Shown here: piece after piece, positions 1 through 9,158 of the stretch | How positions within the stretch are numbered: the first letter of the stretch is position 1 | Layout: each line of letters begins with the position of its first letter | Assembly (NCBI GenBank): GCA_022822245.1 | Contig: JAJECB010000420.1 | Span: 1 to 19,410, forward strand | Origin: Gammaproteobacteria bacterium | GTDB taxonomy: Bacteria; Pseudomonadota; Gammaproteobacteria; HK1 | Length of the DNA stretch: 19,410 nucleotides | Reading direction: 5' to 3' | Made by a program: the position numbers and the translations under genes | The notes under the pieces: model-generated | Database searches by the model: none | Told to the model about the DNA's origin: nothing | The model's input: the letters and a program-made list of their open reading frames with translations, nothing else

Positions 1-791
1 GGCACGCCGGCATCGGCGAACTCGCCGTTGGTGAAGGCCGGGCCGAAATGGCAGAAGGCGCAGTTTCCCCGGCCGACGAAGAGGCGAAGGCCCCTCGCGG
101 CGGCGAGGGGATAGCGGGCCCGGCCGGCCGCATCGCCCTGCGCCAGGGCGTCGCGGAAGTCATCGAACGGCGTGCGGCCGGTGACCCGGGTCTCGAGGAA
201 CGCGGCGAGGGCCTTGCCAACATCGACGAATACCCGTTCGTCGTCCGCGCCGGGCGGTTCGCCGAACGCGCGCCGGTAGCCGAAGGCAAGCTCCCGGTCG
301 GAGCGAACCAGCCGCGCCGCACCGCCGGGGCCGACCCCCATTTCGCGTCGGTCGAGCAGGGGCCGGAGGTTCTGCGCCCACAGCGAGTCCTGCGCTCCGT
401 CCCAGCCGAACCATCGGTTGAAGCGCAGGTTGACGACGCTCGGCGCGTTGCGGTCGACGGTTCGGTGCCCGCGGCTTCGCGCCAGGCCGTCGGTGAAGGC
501 CCGGTCCGGACGGTGGCAGGTCGCGCAGGAGACCGCGCCGGAGAGCGACAGGCGCGGCTCGAAGAACAGCGTCCGGCCGAAGGCGATGGCGGCCGGTTGG
601 CCGGAAACCCGGTTGCTCGGATCGGGCTGCGAGGCCGGCGGCCACGGCCCGTGACGGAGGATCCGGCGCTTTTCCTCGGGGGTGAAGTCGAGCGCCGGCG
701 CCGGCGTGGCGATGCCGGAAAGCATGCAGAACAGAATCGAAAACGCCGACAGCCGGGTGGCGATGGACGCGCCGGAGCGGCGGGGCGTCAC
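1..791 (-). CDS. Di-heme cytochrome c peroxidase / MauG-like protein, C-terminus cut by window edge
   Basis: Partial gene; 263 complete codons are visible and the 3' end lies before base 1. It starts at a GTG (789-791) that overlaps the TGA of the upstream gene (GTGA, bases 788-791), so the two are probably translationally coupled. The N-terminus has a charged start and a hydrophobic stretch ending near APALDF (about residue 35), a Sec signal peptide. Two c-type heme motifs are in frame: CATCH at residues 89-93 and CAFCH at 244-248. The first lies in a context typical of the N-terminal heme domain of this family (CHRPDRAFTDG), and NAPSVVNLRFNRWFGWDG follows it. This places it in the bacterial di-heme cytochrome c peroxidase/MauG superfamily, which acts in the periplasm either reducing H2O2 or oxidising a partner protein. 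Peroxidase and MauG-like activity cannot be told apart here because the C-terminal part with the discriminating ligands is missing. Confidence 0.88.
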   Translation of the reverse strand, partial: MTPRRSGASIATRLSAFSILFCMLSGIATPAPALDFTPEEKRRILRHGPWPPASQPDPSNRVSGQPAAIAFGRTLFFEPRLSLSGAVSCATCHRPDRAFTDGLARSRGHRTVDRNAPSVVNLRFNRWFGWDGAQDSLWAQNLRPLLDRREMGVGPGGAARLVRSDRELAFGYRRAFGEPPGADDERVFVDVGKALAAFLETRVTGRTPFDDFRDALAQGDAAGRARYPLAAARGLRLFVGRGNCAFCHFGPAFTNGEFADAGV

Positions 792-1198
792 TGAAGCACC
801 GTTTCGGCGATCAACTTCTCCCGGCCCGCCGCGCCGCGGACCTCCAGAATGAGCTGCCAGCGCCCCGGCATGTGGAACAGCAGGCCCTCGGCCGTTCCGG
901 ACAGGCCGTTCAGGGTCACCGCGGGCCGGTAGTTCATGCCGTGCCGGTGGTCCGGCATCCAGCCGCGTACCCGGACCCGGTCGACCGGCGGCCCGCAGAG
1001 ATGAAAACGGATGGAAAAATGCTCGCTGACCGGGAGGGAGGCGGGTTCCGATCGCCACCATGCGGTCCATAGCTCGCCGGCAATTCTCGCGCCGCCGGTC
1101 CAACCCTGCGGACGGGCGCAGGCCGCCGCTTGGCCGGCCGCGAGGAGGAGCGCCAGCGCGGCGGCCAGCGCCGGTCCGCCGAGGCGCCGCCCGGCCAT
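788..1198 (-). CDS. Small exported YtkA-like domain protein, His/Met-rich
   Basis: 136 residues. Residues 1-26 form a signal peptide (RR followed by an Ala/Leu core) ending at AAAC, with Cys27 as a weak lipobox candidate since the -3 position is Ala rather than Leu; plain SPase I cleavage is equally possible. The mature part contains a MPDHRHGMNYRP segment (about residues 81-92) and later GLLFHMPGRWQLILEV, a pattern I associate with YtkA-like/FixH-like beta-sandwich domains. His84, His86 and Met88, with His66 and Cys68, could bind a metal such as copper; that is inference. It sits 9 nt downstream of the amidohydrolase and overlaps the di-heme protein start by 4 nt, so it is the middle gene of a tight operon. 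Family assignment is from motif memory only; the biochemical role is unknown. Confidence 0.75.
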   Translation of the reverse strand: MAGRRLGGPALAAALALLLAAGQAAACARPQGWTGGARIAGELWTAWWRSEPASLPVSEHFSIRFHLCGPPVDRVRVRGWMPDHRHGMNYRPAVTLNGLSGTAEGLLFHMPGRWQLILEVRGAAGREKLIAETVLQ

Positions 1199-1207
1199 CG
1201 CGGCTGC

Positions 1208-2047
1208 CTACCGCAGTTGCGCGAGGTGCGGCCGGATCATCGCCTCGCCGTTGCGCCAGGCGATCTTCTCGGCCAGGTCGGGGGGCAGGTCGGCCAGCCA
1301 TCGCCGGGTCCATTCGGCGTGCTCGACGACGTAGTGCCAGCGCTCCGGCGTGAAGGTGTCGGTGCCGACCATGACGCGGTCCGGGAAGGCGGTGAAGAGG
1401 CTCCGCCAGTCCTCGTCGACCCGGCCGCCGTAGGCGTGTTCGCTGCGAAACGCCAGGTCGGTCCACAGGTTCGCGTGCTTCGCGAGCATCGGGCCGACGG
1501 TATCCGGGCCGACGAAGCCGGCATGGGCCCACAGCACCCGCGCCTCCGGCCATTGGGCGAAGATCGCGTCGACCGCACCGGCGTCCGAGTGGGCGTGGAG
1601 GAGGAGATTGTGCTCCCGCGCGAGCTCGATCATGCGCCGCGGCACGGCCTTGTCGGTCTGCCCGGTGAAGAGGTGGAACTCGCCGACCGCGACCCACTTG
1701 AAGCGCTCCACGCGATCCTCGAGGAAGTCGATCACCGACGGATCGTCGACCCAGCTCCCGATCTCGCCGCGCCGACGGTAGGGGCGAAGGCTCGGCAGGA
1801 CCAGATCCGGCGCGGCGGCGTGGAGTGCCCGGGTGCCGGCGTCACCCGAGCTCGACACGAGCGCCCGCTTGAGCCCCGCCCGCTCCAGAATGGCGACCGC
1901 TTCGCCGGCGGAAAACCGCTCGGCCGCGTCGTGGCTGAAATGGACATGGGCGTCGAAGATCGGCATCGGCGCGCCGGCGGCGCGGGCCGCCGAGGGCAGC
2001 AACGCGGCGGCGGCCGAGGTTGCGAGAAAGCGACGGCGCGAGATCAT
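1208..2047 (-). CDS. Tat-exported metal-dependent amidohydrolase (TIM-barrel, amidohydrolase_2 type)
   Basis: 279 residues from the ATG at 2045-2047, chosen because a good Shine-Dalgarno (AGGAGGAG) lies 7 nt upstream and the protein then opens with a twin-arginine signal, SRRRFLAT followed by an Ala-rich core to about residue 24. The mature enzyme starts with FDAHVHF (His34, His36), the metal-binding HxH of the amidohydrolase superfamily. Further likely metal or catalytic positions are Glu123, His151/His153 (LLLHAHSDAG), His175 (VLWAHAGF) and Asp230 (MVGTDTF). The order matches COG2159-like hydrolases/decarboxylases; the substrate cannot be inferred. It is the first gene of the three-gene minus-strand operon ending in the di-heme protein. 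Twin-arginine export suggests folding with its metal in the cytoplasm before transport to the periplasm, where its operon partners also act. Confidence 0.85.
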   Translation of the reverse strand: MISRRRFLATSAAAALLPSAARAAGAPMPIFDAHVHFSHDAAERFSAGEAVAILERAGLKRALVSSSGDAGTRALHAAAPDLVLPSLRPYRRRGEIGSWVDDPSVIDFLEDRVERFKWVAVGEFHLFTGQTDKAVPRRMIELAREHNLLLHAHSDAGAVDAIFAQWPEARVLWAHAGFVGPDTVGPMLAKHANLWTDLAFRSEHAYGGRVDEDWRSLFTAFPDRVMVGTDTFTPERWHYVVEHAEWTRRWLADLPPDLAEKIAWRNGEAMIRPHLAQLR

Positions 2048-2070
2048 GGCGGGACTCCTCCTGCCAACCG

Positions 2071-2103
2071 GGAAGAATCGTCGTTTCTTCCGGGCCAGCA
2101 TAC
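2071..2103 (-). promoter_or_regulatory. Putative promoter -10 and 21-bp dyad in the leader of the amidohydrolase operon
   Basis: On the minus strand a TATGCT hexamer (2098-2103) fits a -10 box and would start transcription near base 2091. No convincing -35 is seen. Starting there is a perfect inverted repeat, GGAAGAA-N7-TTCTTCC (2071-2091), placed between the predicted start site and the Shine-Dalgarno. It could be a repressor operator or an RNA hairpin in the leader. The repeat is directly visible; its function is inference. Confidence 0.4.
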
Positions 2104-2453
2104 CCGAACCCGGCCACCCCCGGCGGCAGCAGGGCAAGCCCCGAGAACGCCTGCCAGATTGCATCCCGTTCCGGGTCGCGTTCCGGCGAGGCGGCTGTCG
2201 GCAGTCATCTTCATGACGCCTGACCGGCCGGGTGCTCCTCTGGATTGTCGGCAAGAGTCCCGCGCAAACGCTCTCTTTCGTCGGCGTGCGCTGGCTCGCG
2301 TCCGACATCAATACCGACCCTACGCCCCAATGTGTGCGGGGCGAGATCCGGACCACGCTGCGCAGGGATTTCCGCGCAGGCCGGGGATGAGCGAGAATCG
2401 GGGGCGGAAATGCAGAGGCCGGCATCCCCTCGTCGGGGATGCCGGCCTGGATT
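2104..2453. other. Gene-poor spacer with palindromes upstream of the amidohydrolase operon
   Basis: About 350 bases with no gene I would defend. It holds a short plus-strand open frame from a GTG at 2232 to the TGA at 2388-2390 (52 codons plus stop; includes LSFVGVRWLASD and EIRTTLRRDF). It has no Shine-Dalgarno, and I do not recognise it. From about 2366 onward there is palindromic sequence: ATTTCCGC (2369-2376) against GCGGAAAT (2403-2410), then the strong hairpin at 2416-2448 described separately. The composition and GGGGAT-type arms resemble proteobacterial intergenic palindromic repeats, but only one copy of each arm is visible here. Confidence 0.4.
2416..2448 (-). terminator. 14-bp stem-loop just downstream of tRNA-fMet
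   Basis: A perfect 14-bp stem (AGGCCGGCATCCCC at 2416-2429 against its complement at 2435-2448) with a 5-nt loop begins 5 nt after the encoded CCA of the tRNA on the minus strand. The position fits a transcription terminator for the tRNA gene. However, no T-run follows on either strand, so it may instead be a REP-type intergenic palindrome or a processing/stabilising hairpin. The stem itself is certain; the role is not. Confidence 0.5.
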
Positions 2454-2530
2454 TGGTAGCGGGGGGAGGATTTGAACCTCCGACCTTCGGGTTATGAGCC
2501 CGACGAGCTGCCAGCCTGCTCCACCCCGCA
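2454..2530 (-). tRNA. Initiator tRNA-fMet (CAT anticodon)
   Basis: 77 nt with encoded CCA at the 3' end (2454-2456). The cloverleaf closes cleanly: acceptor TGCGGGG with CCCCGCT, D arm GAGC/GCTC, anticodon stem TCGGG/CCCGA around CTCATAA, T stem GGAGG/CCTCC around TTCAAAT. Two initiator hallmarks are present: the three consecutive G-C pairs at the base of the anticodon stem, and an unpaired first position (1:72). Here the mismatch is U1 with U72, where C1 with A72 is the usual bacterial pair. It is a single gene with its own promoter signal just upstream. Confidence 0.97.
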
Positions 2531-2541
2531 CCGGAATGCGG

Positions 2542-2571
2542 ATCATGGCACATCCCGAGCCCCGGATGCAA
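2542..2571 (-). promoter_or_regulatory. Sigma-70-like promoter of tRNA-fMet
   Basis: On the minus strand TTGCAT (2566-2571) and CATGAT (2542-2547) are separated by 18 nt, and the -10 is preceded by TGC (extended -10). The tRNA 5' end is 12 bases past the -10, leaving a leader of only about 4-5 nt for RNase P. Matches are 3/6 and 4/6, so support is mainly positional. Confidence 0.5.
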
Positions 2572-2661
2572 GGGCGAAGCCGGGATCGCGCGGACCGCGG
2601 ATCCCCATGCAGGCTCCAAGGCCCCTCGGCCGCGCGACCCGTGGTGACGATTCGTTCCCGG

Positions 2662-2690
2662 TTCGGCCGGGTCCCGGCCGCGTATAGAAT
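2662..2690 (+). promoter_or_regulatory. Possible promoter for the 150-residue membrane-anchored protein
   Basis: A TAGAAT hexamer (2685-2690, 5/6 to the -10 consensus) stands out in very GC-rich sequence about 33 nt before the ATG at 2723. At 17-nt spacing the -35 position reads TTCGGC, which is poor. It would give a leader of about 26 nt. Confidence 0.35.
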
Positions 2691-2722
2691 CTCCCTCCTC
2701 TTCGGGAGCGGATGACGCGGGG

Positions 2723-3175
2723 ATGGCGGACGAATCTGGCCGAGTGGTTTGGCTCTGGGGGCCGCTTCTTCTCGTGGTCGTTCTGGTCGCGGTGTTTCAA
2801 TTCGCCGAGACCGGCGGGGTCGGCTCCGAAGCCGGGGAGCCGCCGAGCGCGCTCGCCGCCGGCGAGGTTTCCGGCGCTGCCGCGGTTGCCCTGCCACCGG
2901 GCGGTGCAACGAGGCCCGCGGCCGGCGGCTTCGCTCCGCACCCCGGGTACCCGGCAGCTCCATACGCGGCCGGGCCGGTCCCGTGCCCCGGAATGCCGGC
3001 CTGTCCGCCCTGGGGAGCGTACGGGTGGCCGCCTTCGTTCCCTCGGCCCGGCGATCACTCGGGACGTTACTGGGGAGGCAGCGCGGCGGAGTGGGGGCCC
3101 CCGATCGGCGAGTACGGCCCGGACACCCGGGTGGACCCGTACTGGTGGGTGGCGGCGGAGGAGACCGACCAGTGA
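2723..3175 (+). CDS. Hypothetical single-TM protein with Pro/Gly/aromatic-rich exported domain
   Basis: 150 residues. I do not recognise a family. Residues about 8-28 (VVWLWGPLLLVVVLVAVFQFA) form one transmembrane helix with no basic residue cluster, preceded by a short acidic N-terminus. The rest is low complexity: an Ala/Gly/Pro stretch, then a segment with many Pro, Tyr, Trp and Gly (PHPGYPAAPYAAGP, PPWGAYGWPPSFPRPG) and a tail with GRYWGG, GEYGPD and DPYWW. Such composition suggests an envelope-associated, largely disordered protein, topology undetermined. Start chosen at ATG 2723; GGGAG lies 14 nt upstream, which is long for a Shine-Dalgarno. Competing open frames on the minus strand of this stretch have Arg/Pro-rich shadow-like translations, so this frame is preferred. 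Confidence 0.55.
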   Translation: MADESGRVVWLWGPLLLVVVLVAVFQFAETGGVGSEAGEPPSALAAGEVSGAAAVALPPGGATRPAAGGFAPHPGYPAAPYAAGPVPCPGMPACPPWGAYGWPPSFPRPGDHSGRYWGGSAAEWGPPIGEYGPDTRVDPYWWVAAEETDQ

Positions 3176-3251
3176 GGGACGCCAGCAACGGCGCGCCTCG
3201 TCCTGGGTCGCGGGGTCATGCGCGCACGCCCGAGGCAATGGGGTTTGACGT

Positions 3252-3563
3252 TCACGCGTTCTGCTCCACGAACCGAGCGAGCTTGATATCGGCTTCCCGC
3301 TCGCGAGTCCGGGCGATGTCGTAGCTCGTCTGCATTCGCATCAACGTCTCCATGGACACGCCGAATGCCTTCTCGATCCTGAGCGCCATTTCCGGCGAAA
3401 GACCCGCGCGCTCGTTGAGCAGCGCGGACAACGCCGGGCGCGTGACACCCAGCACCTGTGCCGCTCTGGTCACCGACAAGCCAAGCGCCTCGACAATCTC
3501 GCTCTTCACGAACCCGCCCGGATGGGCCGGGTTCTTCATCCGGATGCCTCGCATAGCACTCAT
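3252..3563 (-). CDS. higA: HigA-family (XRE-type HTH) antitoxin, apparently orphan
   Basis: 103 residues from ATG 3563; Met4 or Met9 (MKNPAHPGGFVK) are alternative starts, and the conserved family region begins at Met9. The NPAHPG opening followed by a lambda-repressor-like helix-turn-helix (about residues 30-53, LSVTRAAQVLGVTRPALSALLNER) and a sensor-like SPEMALRIEKAFGVS segment is the standard pattern of HigA antitoxins, which bind HigB and repress their own operon. HigB normally lies directly upstream, but here only 37 bases separate this gene from the purB stop. A HigB-like C-terminal peptide can be read just before it (see the pseudogene entry). The gene is therefore probably a toxin-less remnant or a surviving DNA-binding regulator. 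Expression might now depend on read-through from purB. Confidence 0.85.
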   Translation of the reverse strand: MSAMRGIRMKNPAHPGGFVKSEIVEALGLSVTRAAQVLGVTRPALSALLNERAGLSPEMALRIEKAFGVSMETLMRMQTSYDIARTREREADIKLARFVEQNA

Positions 3564-3572
3564 CGTCGTCCC

Positions 3573-3602
3573 CTAGTGATAGTCCTGGTAATCCGGGCCG
3601 TC
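3573..3602 (-). pseudogene. higB: Putative C-terminal remnant of higB toxin
   Basis: Reading the minus strand immediately before higA gives codons for D-G-P-D-Y-Q-D-Y-H followed by TAG (3573-3575), then 9 nt, then the higA ATG. HigB toxins of the RelE fold typically end in a peptide such as NYEDYH, and higB-higA spacing is usually of this order. Upstream of about 3602 the same frame enters purB coding sequence, so only the last few codons would survive. The match is short (about six residues), so chance cannot be excluded; its position directly in front of higA is what makes it credible. Confidence 0.5.
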
Positions 3603-4953
3603 AGATCTCGCGGGCGAGGCGGGCCGCGAGGCCGGTGTAGTCGGCGGGACGAAGGGAGGCGAGGCGCGCCTTCTCCTCCGCCGGCATGTCGAGCCCCAGG
3701 ACGAAGGCCCGGAGGTCGTCGGCGGTGACCGCCCGGCCCCGCGTCAGGGCCATCAGCTCCTCGTAGGCCCCGGCCGCGCCGTGCCGGCGCATGACGGTCT
3801 GGATCGCCTCGGCGAGCACCTCGGGATGGCGCTCGAGATCCGCGTCGAGCACCGCCCGATCGATCTCGATCCGCGCGAGGCCGCGCTTGATCGACTTCCA
3901 TCCGACCAGGCTGTACCCGAGAGCGACCCCGAGGTTGCGAAGCGCCGTCGAGTCGCTCAGATCGCGCTGCCAGCGCGAGACGGGGAGCTTCCGGGCGAGG
4001 TGGTCGAGGAGGGCGTTCGCGAGCCCGAGGTTGCCCTCCGCGTTCTCGAAGTCGATGGGGTTCACCTTGTGGGGCATGGTGGACGAGCCGACCTCGCCCG
4101 CCGCCGCCCGGCTCCGGAAGTAGCCGAGGGAGATGTAGCCCCACGCGTCGCGGGCGAAGTCGACGAGCACCGTGTTGAGCCGCGCGACCGCGCCGAAGAG
4201 CTCCGCGAGCCAGTCGTGGGGCTCGATCTGGGTGGTGTGCGGATTCCACTCGAGCCCGAGCCCCTCGACGAATCGCCGGCCGATTGCGGGCCAGTCCGCG
4301 TCCGGGTACGCCGCGAGGTGGGCGTTGTAGTTGCCGGTCGCCCCGTTCATCTTGGCGAGGATGGGTTGAGCGGTGATCTGCTCGCGCTGCCGGTCGAGGC
4401 GCGCGATCACGTTCGCGATCTCCTTGCCCATGGTCGTCGGGGAGGCGGGCTGGCCGTGGGTGCGGGCGAGCATCGGAGCGTCCGCGCAAGCGTGGGCGAG
4501 GGTCCGGAGCGATGCGATGAGCGAGTCGATCGCGGGGAGGAGCACCTCGCCCCGCGCCCCTTGAACGAGGGTCGCCCACGCGAGGTTGTTGATGTCCTCG
4601 GAGGTGCAGGCGAAGTGGGTGAACTCCGCGACTTGCGGCCAAGACGCGAGCCGTTCCCGGAGGAAGTACTCGACCGCCTTGACGTCGTGGTTGGTGGTGC
4701 GCTCGATCGCCTTCACCGCGAGCGCGTCCGCTTCGGAGAACCCGTCCGCGGCGGCCTCGAGGCACGCGAGGGCGTCCGCCTCCGGATCCGGCCCTACGCC
4801 GGGCTCCGCCGCGAGCCGGGCGAGCCACGCGGCCTCGACCCGGACCCGCGCCCGGATGAGGGCGAGCTCGCTGAACCACGGGCGGAGCTCCGCCGCCTGG
4901 GCTCCGTAGCGCCCGTCGAGCGGCGAGATCGCGGTGAGCGGAGAGAGCTCCAT
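3601..4953 (-). CDS. purB: Adenylosuccinate lyase
   Basis: 450 residues, close to the 456 of E. coli PurB, with the same opening (MELSPLTAISPLDGRYG). It cleaves SAICAR to AICAR and adenylosuccinate to AMP, releasing fumarate, in the cytosol. The fumarase/aspartase-superfamily signature SSTMPHKVNP is at about residues 290-299. Ser290 corresponds to the catalytic loop serine, and His166 in THGQPASPTT to the catalytic histidine. It is the last gene of the minus-strand run, 28 nt after acnA, so it is probably co-transcribed with the TCA genes. Its product fumarate also feeds that cycle. No strong Shine-Dalgarno; GGGAG is about 16 nt upstream. The stop abuts a probable higB remnant, suggesting that a rearrangement ended at this point. 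Confidence 0.97.
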   Translation of the reverse strand: MELSPLTAISPLDGRYGAQAAELRPWFSELALIRARVRVEAAWLARLAAEPGVGPDPEADALACLEAAADGFSEADALAVKAIERTTNHDVKAVEYFLRERLASWPQVAEFTHFACTSEDINNLAWATLVQGARGEVLLPAIDSLIASLRTLAHACADAPMLARTHGQPASPTTMGKEIANVIARLDRQREQITAQPILAKMNGATGNYNAHLAAYPDADWPAIGRRFVEGLGLEWNPHTTQIEPHDWLAELFGAVARLNTVLVDFARDAWGYISLGYFRSRAAAGEVGSSTMPHKVNPIDFENAEGNLGLANALLDHLARKLPVSRWQRDLSDSTALRNLGVALGYSLVGWKSIKRGLARIEIDRAVLDADLERHPEVLAEAIQTVMRRHGAAGAYEELMALTRGRAVTADDLRAFVLGLDMPAEEKARLASLRPADYTGLAARLAREI

Positions 4954-4981
4954 CAGCCGGTGCCGCCCGCTCCCGCGACCG

Positions 4982-7648
<2,667 letters not shown>

Positions 7649-7674
7649 CGTCGGAGTTCCTGTCGGGTGAGGGA

Positions 7675-7690
7675 GGGGGCCGTCGCCCCC
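7675..7690 (-). other. Short GC hairpin between lpd and acnA
   Basis: GGGGGC-CGTC-GCCCCC forms a 6-bp stem in the 63-nt spacer. There is no T-run, so full termination is unlikely. It could modulate read-through or mRNA decay between the 2-oxoglutarate dehydrogenase genes and aconitase. Confidence 0.3.
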
Positions 7691-7711
7691 GGTCGAATGC
7701 AATGGCGCGGG

Positions 7712-9151
7712 TCACAGGTGGATGGCGCGCTCGTCCACCGCGAGGGCCGCCTCGTGGAGACCTTCGGCGAGGGTCGGATGGGCGTGGATGGTGCGGGCGA
7801 GGTCTTCGGCGCTCGCCTGGAGCTCCATGGCGGTGACCGCCTCGGAGACCAGCTCCGACGCCTGCGCGCCGAAGATGTGAACGCCGAGAATCTCGTCCGT
7901 CTCCTCGTCGGAGACGACCTTGACGAACCCCTCCGTCTCGCCCGCCGCGAGGGCGCGCCCTGAGGCGGCGAACGGAAACTTCCCCGCGCGCCACGCGATG
8001 CCCGCCTCGTCGAGCTCGGCCTCGGTCCGGCCGACCCACGCGATCTCCGGGTGGGTGTAGATCACCCACGGCACGGTGCGGTGGTCGATCCGGCTCTTCT
8101 GGCCCGCGATGCGCTCCGCGACCGCGACCCCGTCCTCCGAAGCCCGGTGGGCGAGCATGGGCCCCGCCGTGCAGTCGCCGACCGCCCAGACGTTCTCGCG
8201 ATTCGTACGGCCGAACTCGTCCACCCGCACGAACCCCCGTTCGTCCCGCTCGACGCCCGCCTCCTCGAGGCCGAGCCCCTCGGTGACGGGCCGGCGCCCG
8301 ACCGCGACCACGAGCCGGTCCACCTCGATCCGGTGGGCTCCCTTCGCATCCTCGAAGTGCACGGACACCGCCTCGTCGCGGGCCTCGCAGCCGGTGACCC
8401 TTTGCCCAAGGCGGATGTCGAGGCCCTGGCGGCGGAAGATCCGAAGGGCTTGCTTCGCGACCTCCCGGTCCGCGGCGGGGAGGAAGTCCTCGAGCGCCTC
8501 GAGGAGCACCACCTCGGAGCCGAGGCGGTTCCAGACGCTCCCGAGCTCGAGGCCGATGACCCCGGCCCCGATGACCGCGAGGCGCGCCGGCGTCTCCTCG
8601 AAGGCGAGGGCGCCCTCGGAGTCCACGATGCGCTCCCCGTCCGTCGGAGCCGCGGCAATGGCGGACGGCACCGAGCCTGCGGCGAGGATCACGTGCCGGG
8701 GGTGGAGGGTGCGCGGCGCGGCGCCCGCCACCTCGACCGCGCCGTCCCCGGTCAGGCGGGCCGTGCCGGTGACGAGCTCGACACGGTTCTTCTTGAGGAG
8801 GCCCGCGACCCCGCGGCCGAGCGAGCCCACCACGCGGTCCTTCCGGGCCTGCATCGCGGCCACGTCGACCCGTGCGCCCTCCACGGAAATCCCATGGCCG
8901 GGAAGGAGATGTGCCAGGTTGTGAAAGTGGTGCGACGAGTCGAGGAGGGCCTTCGACGGGATGCACCCGACGTTGAGGCAGGTCCCCCCGAGTGCGGGGC
9001 GGCCGCGTGCGTCGGTCCACTTGTCAATGCAGACGGTTCGCAACCCAAGCTGGGCGCAGCGGATCGCGGCGAAGTAGCCGCCGGGGCCGGCGCCGACGAC
9101 GGCCACGTCGAACGTGGCCGCATCGTCCGGGGAGTCCTTTCGGGCAGGCAT
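7712..9151 (-). CDS. lpd: Dihydrolipoyl dehydrogenase (E3)
   Basis: 479 residues, normal for the family. A flavoprotein that reoxidises dihydrolipoyl groups with NAD+. FAD-binding GAGPGG is near residues 20-25; the redox-active disulfide is Cys58-Cys63 in GGTCLNVGCIPSK; the NAD-binding GAGVIGLE follows mid-protein; the C-terminal His458-Glu463 pair lies in HPTLAEG. The gene begins 7 nt after sucB, so it is the dedicated E3 of the adjacent 2-oxoglutarate dehydrogenase complex, though E3 is often shared with other complexes. A GAGG about 12 nt upstream overlaps the end of sucB, suggesting coupling. Confidence 0.97.
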   Translation of the reverse strand: MPARKDSPDDAATFDVAVVGAGPGGYFAAIRCAQLGLRTVCIDKWTDARGRPALGGTCLNVGCIPSKALLDSSHHFHNLAHLLPGHGISVEGARVDVAAMQARKDRVVGSLGRGVAGLLKKNRVELVTGTARLTGDGAVEVAGAAPRTLHPRHVILAAGSVPSAIAAAPTDGERIVDSEGALAFEETPARLAVIGAGVIGLELGSVWNRLGSEVVLLEALEDFLPAADREVAKQALRIFRRQGLDIRLGQRVTGCEARDEAVSVHFEDAKGAHRIEVDRLVVAVGRRPVTEGLGLEEAGVERDERGFVRVDEFGRTNRENVWAVGDCTAGPMLAHRASEDGVAVAERIAGQKSRIDHRTVPWVIYTHPEIAWVGRTEAELDEAGIAWRAGKFPFAASGRALAAGETEGFVKVVSDEETDEILGVHIFGAQASELVSEAVTAMELQASAEDLARTIHAHPTLAEGLHEAALAVDERAIHL

Positions 9152-9158
9152 GCGGGAG

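Noticed and set aside
1130..2497. 455-codon plus-strand open frame opposite the amidohydrolase and running into the tRNA
   Set aside because: Overlaps a tRNA gene and a Tat-signal amidohydrolase on the other strand; composition is shadow-like.
2211..3238. Long minus-strand open frames across the tRNA region and the 150-residue protein
   Set aside because: They run through the tRNA-fMet gene or the TM-protein gene and are Arg/Pro-rich without domains.
3252..3563. HigA-like gene as a general XRE regulator
   Set aside because: The NPAHPG opening and the HigB-like tail directly upstream favour a HigA antitoxin.
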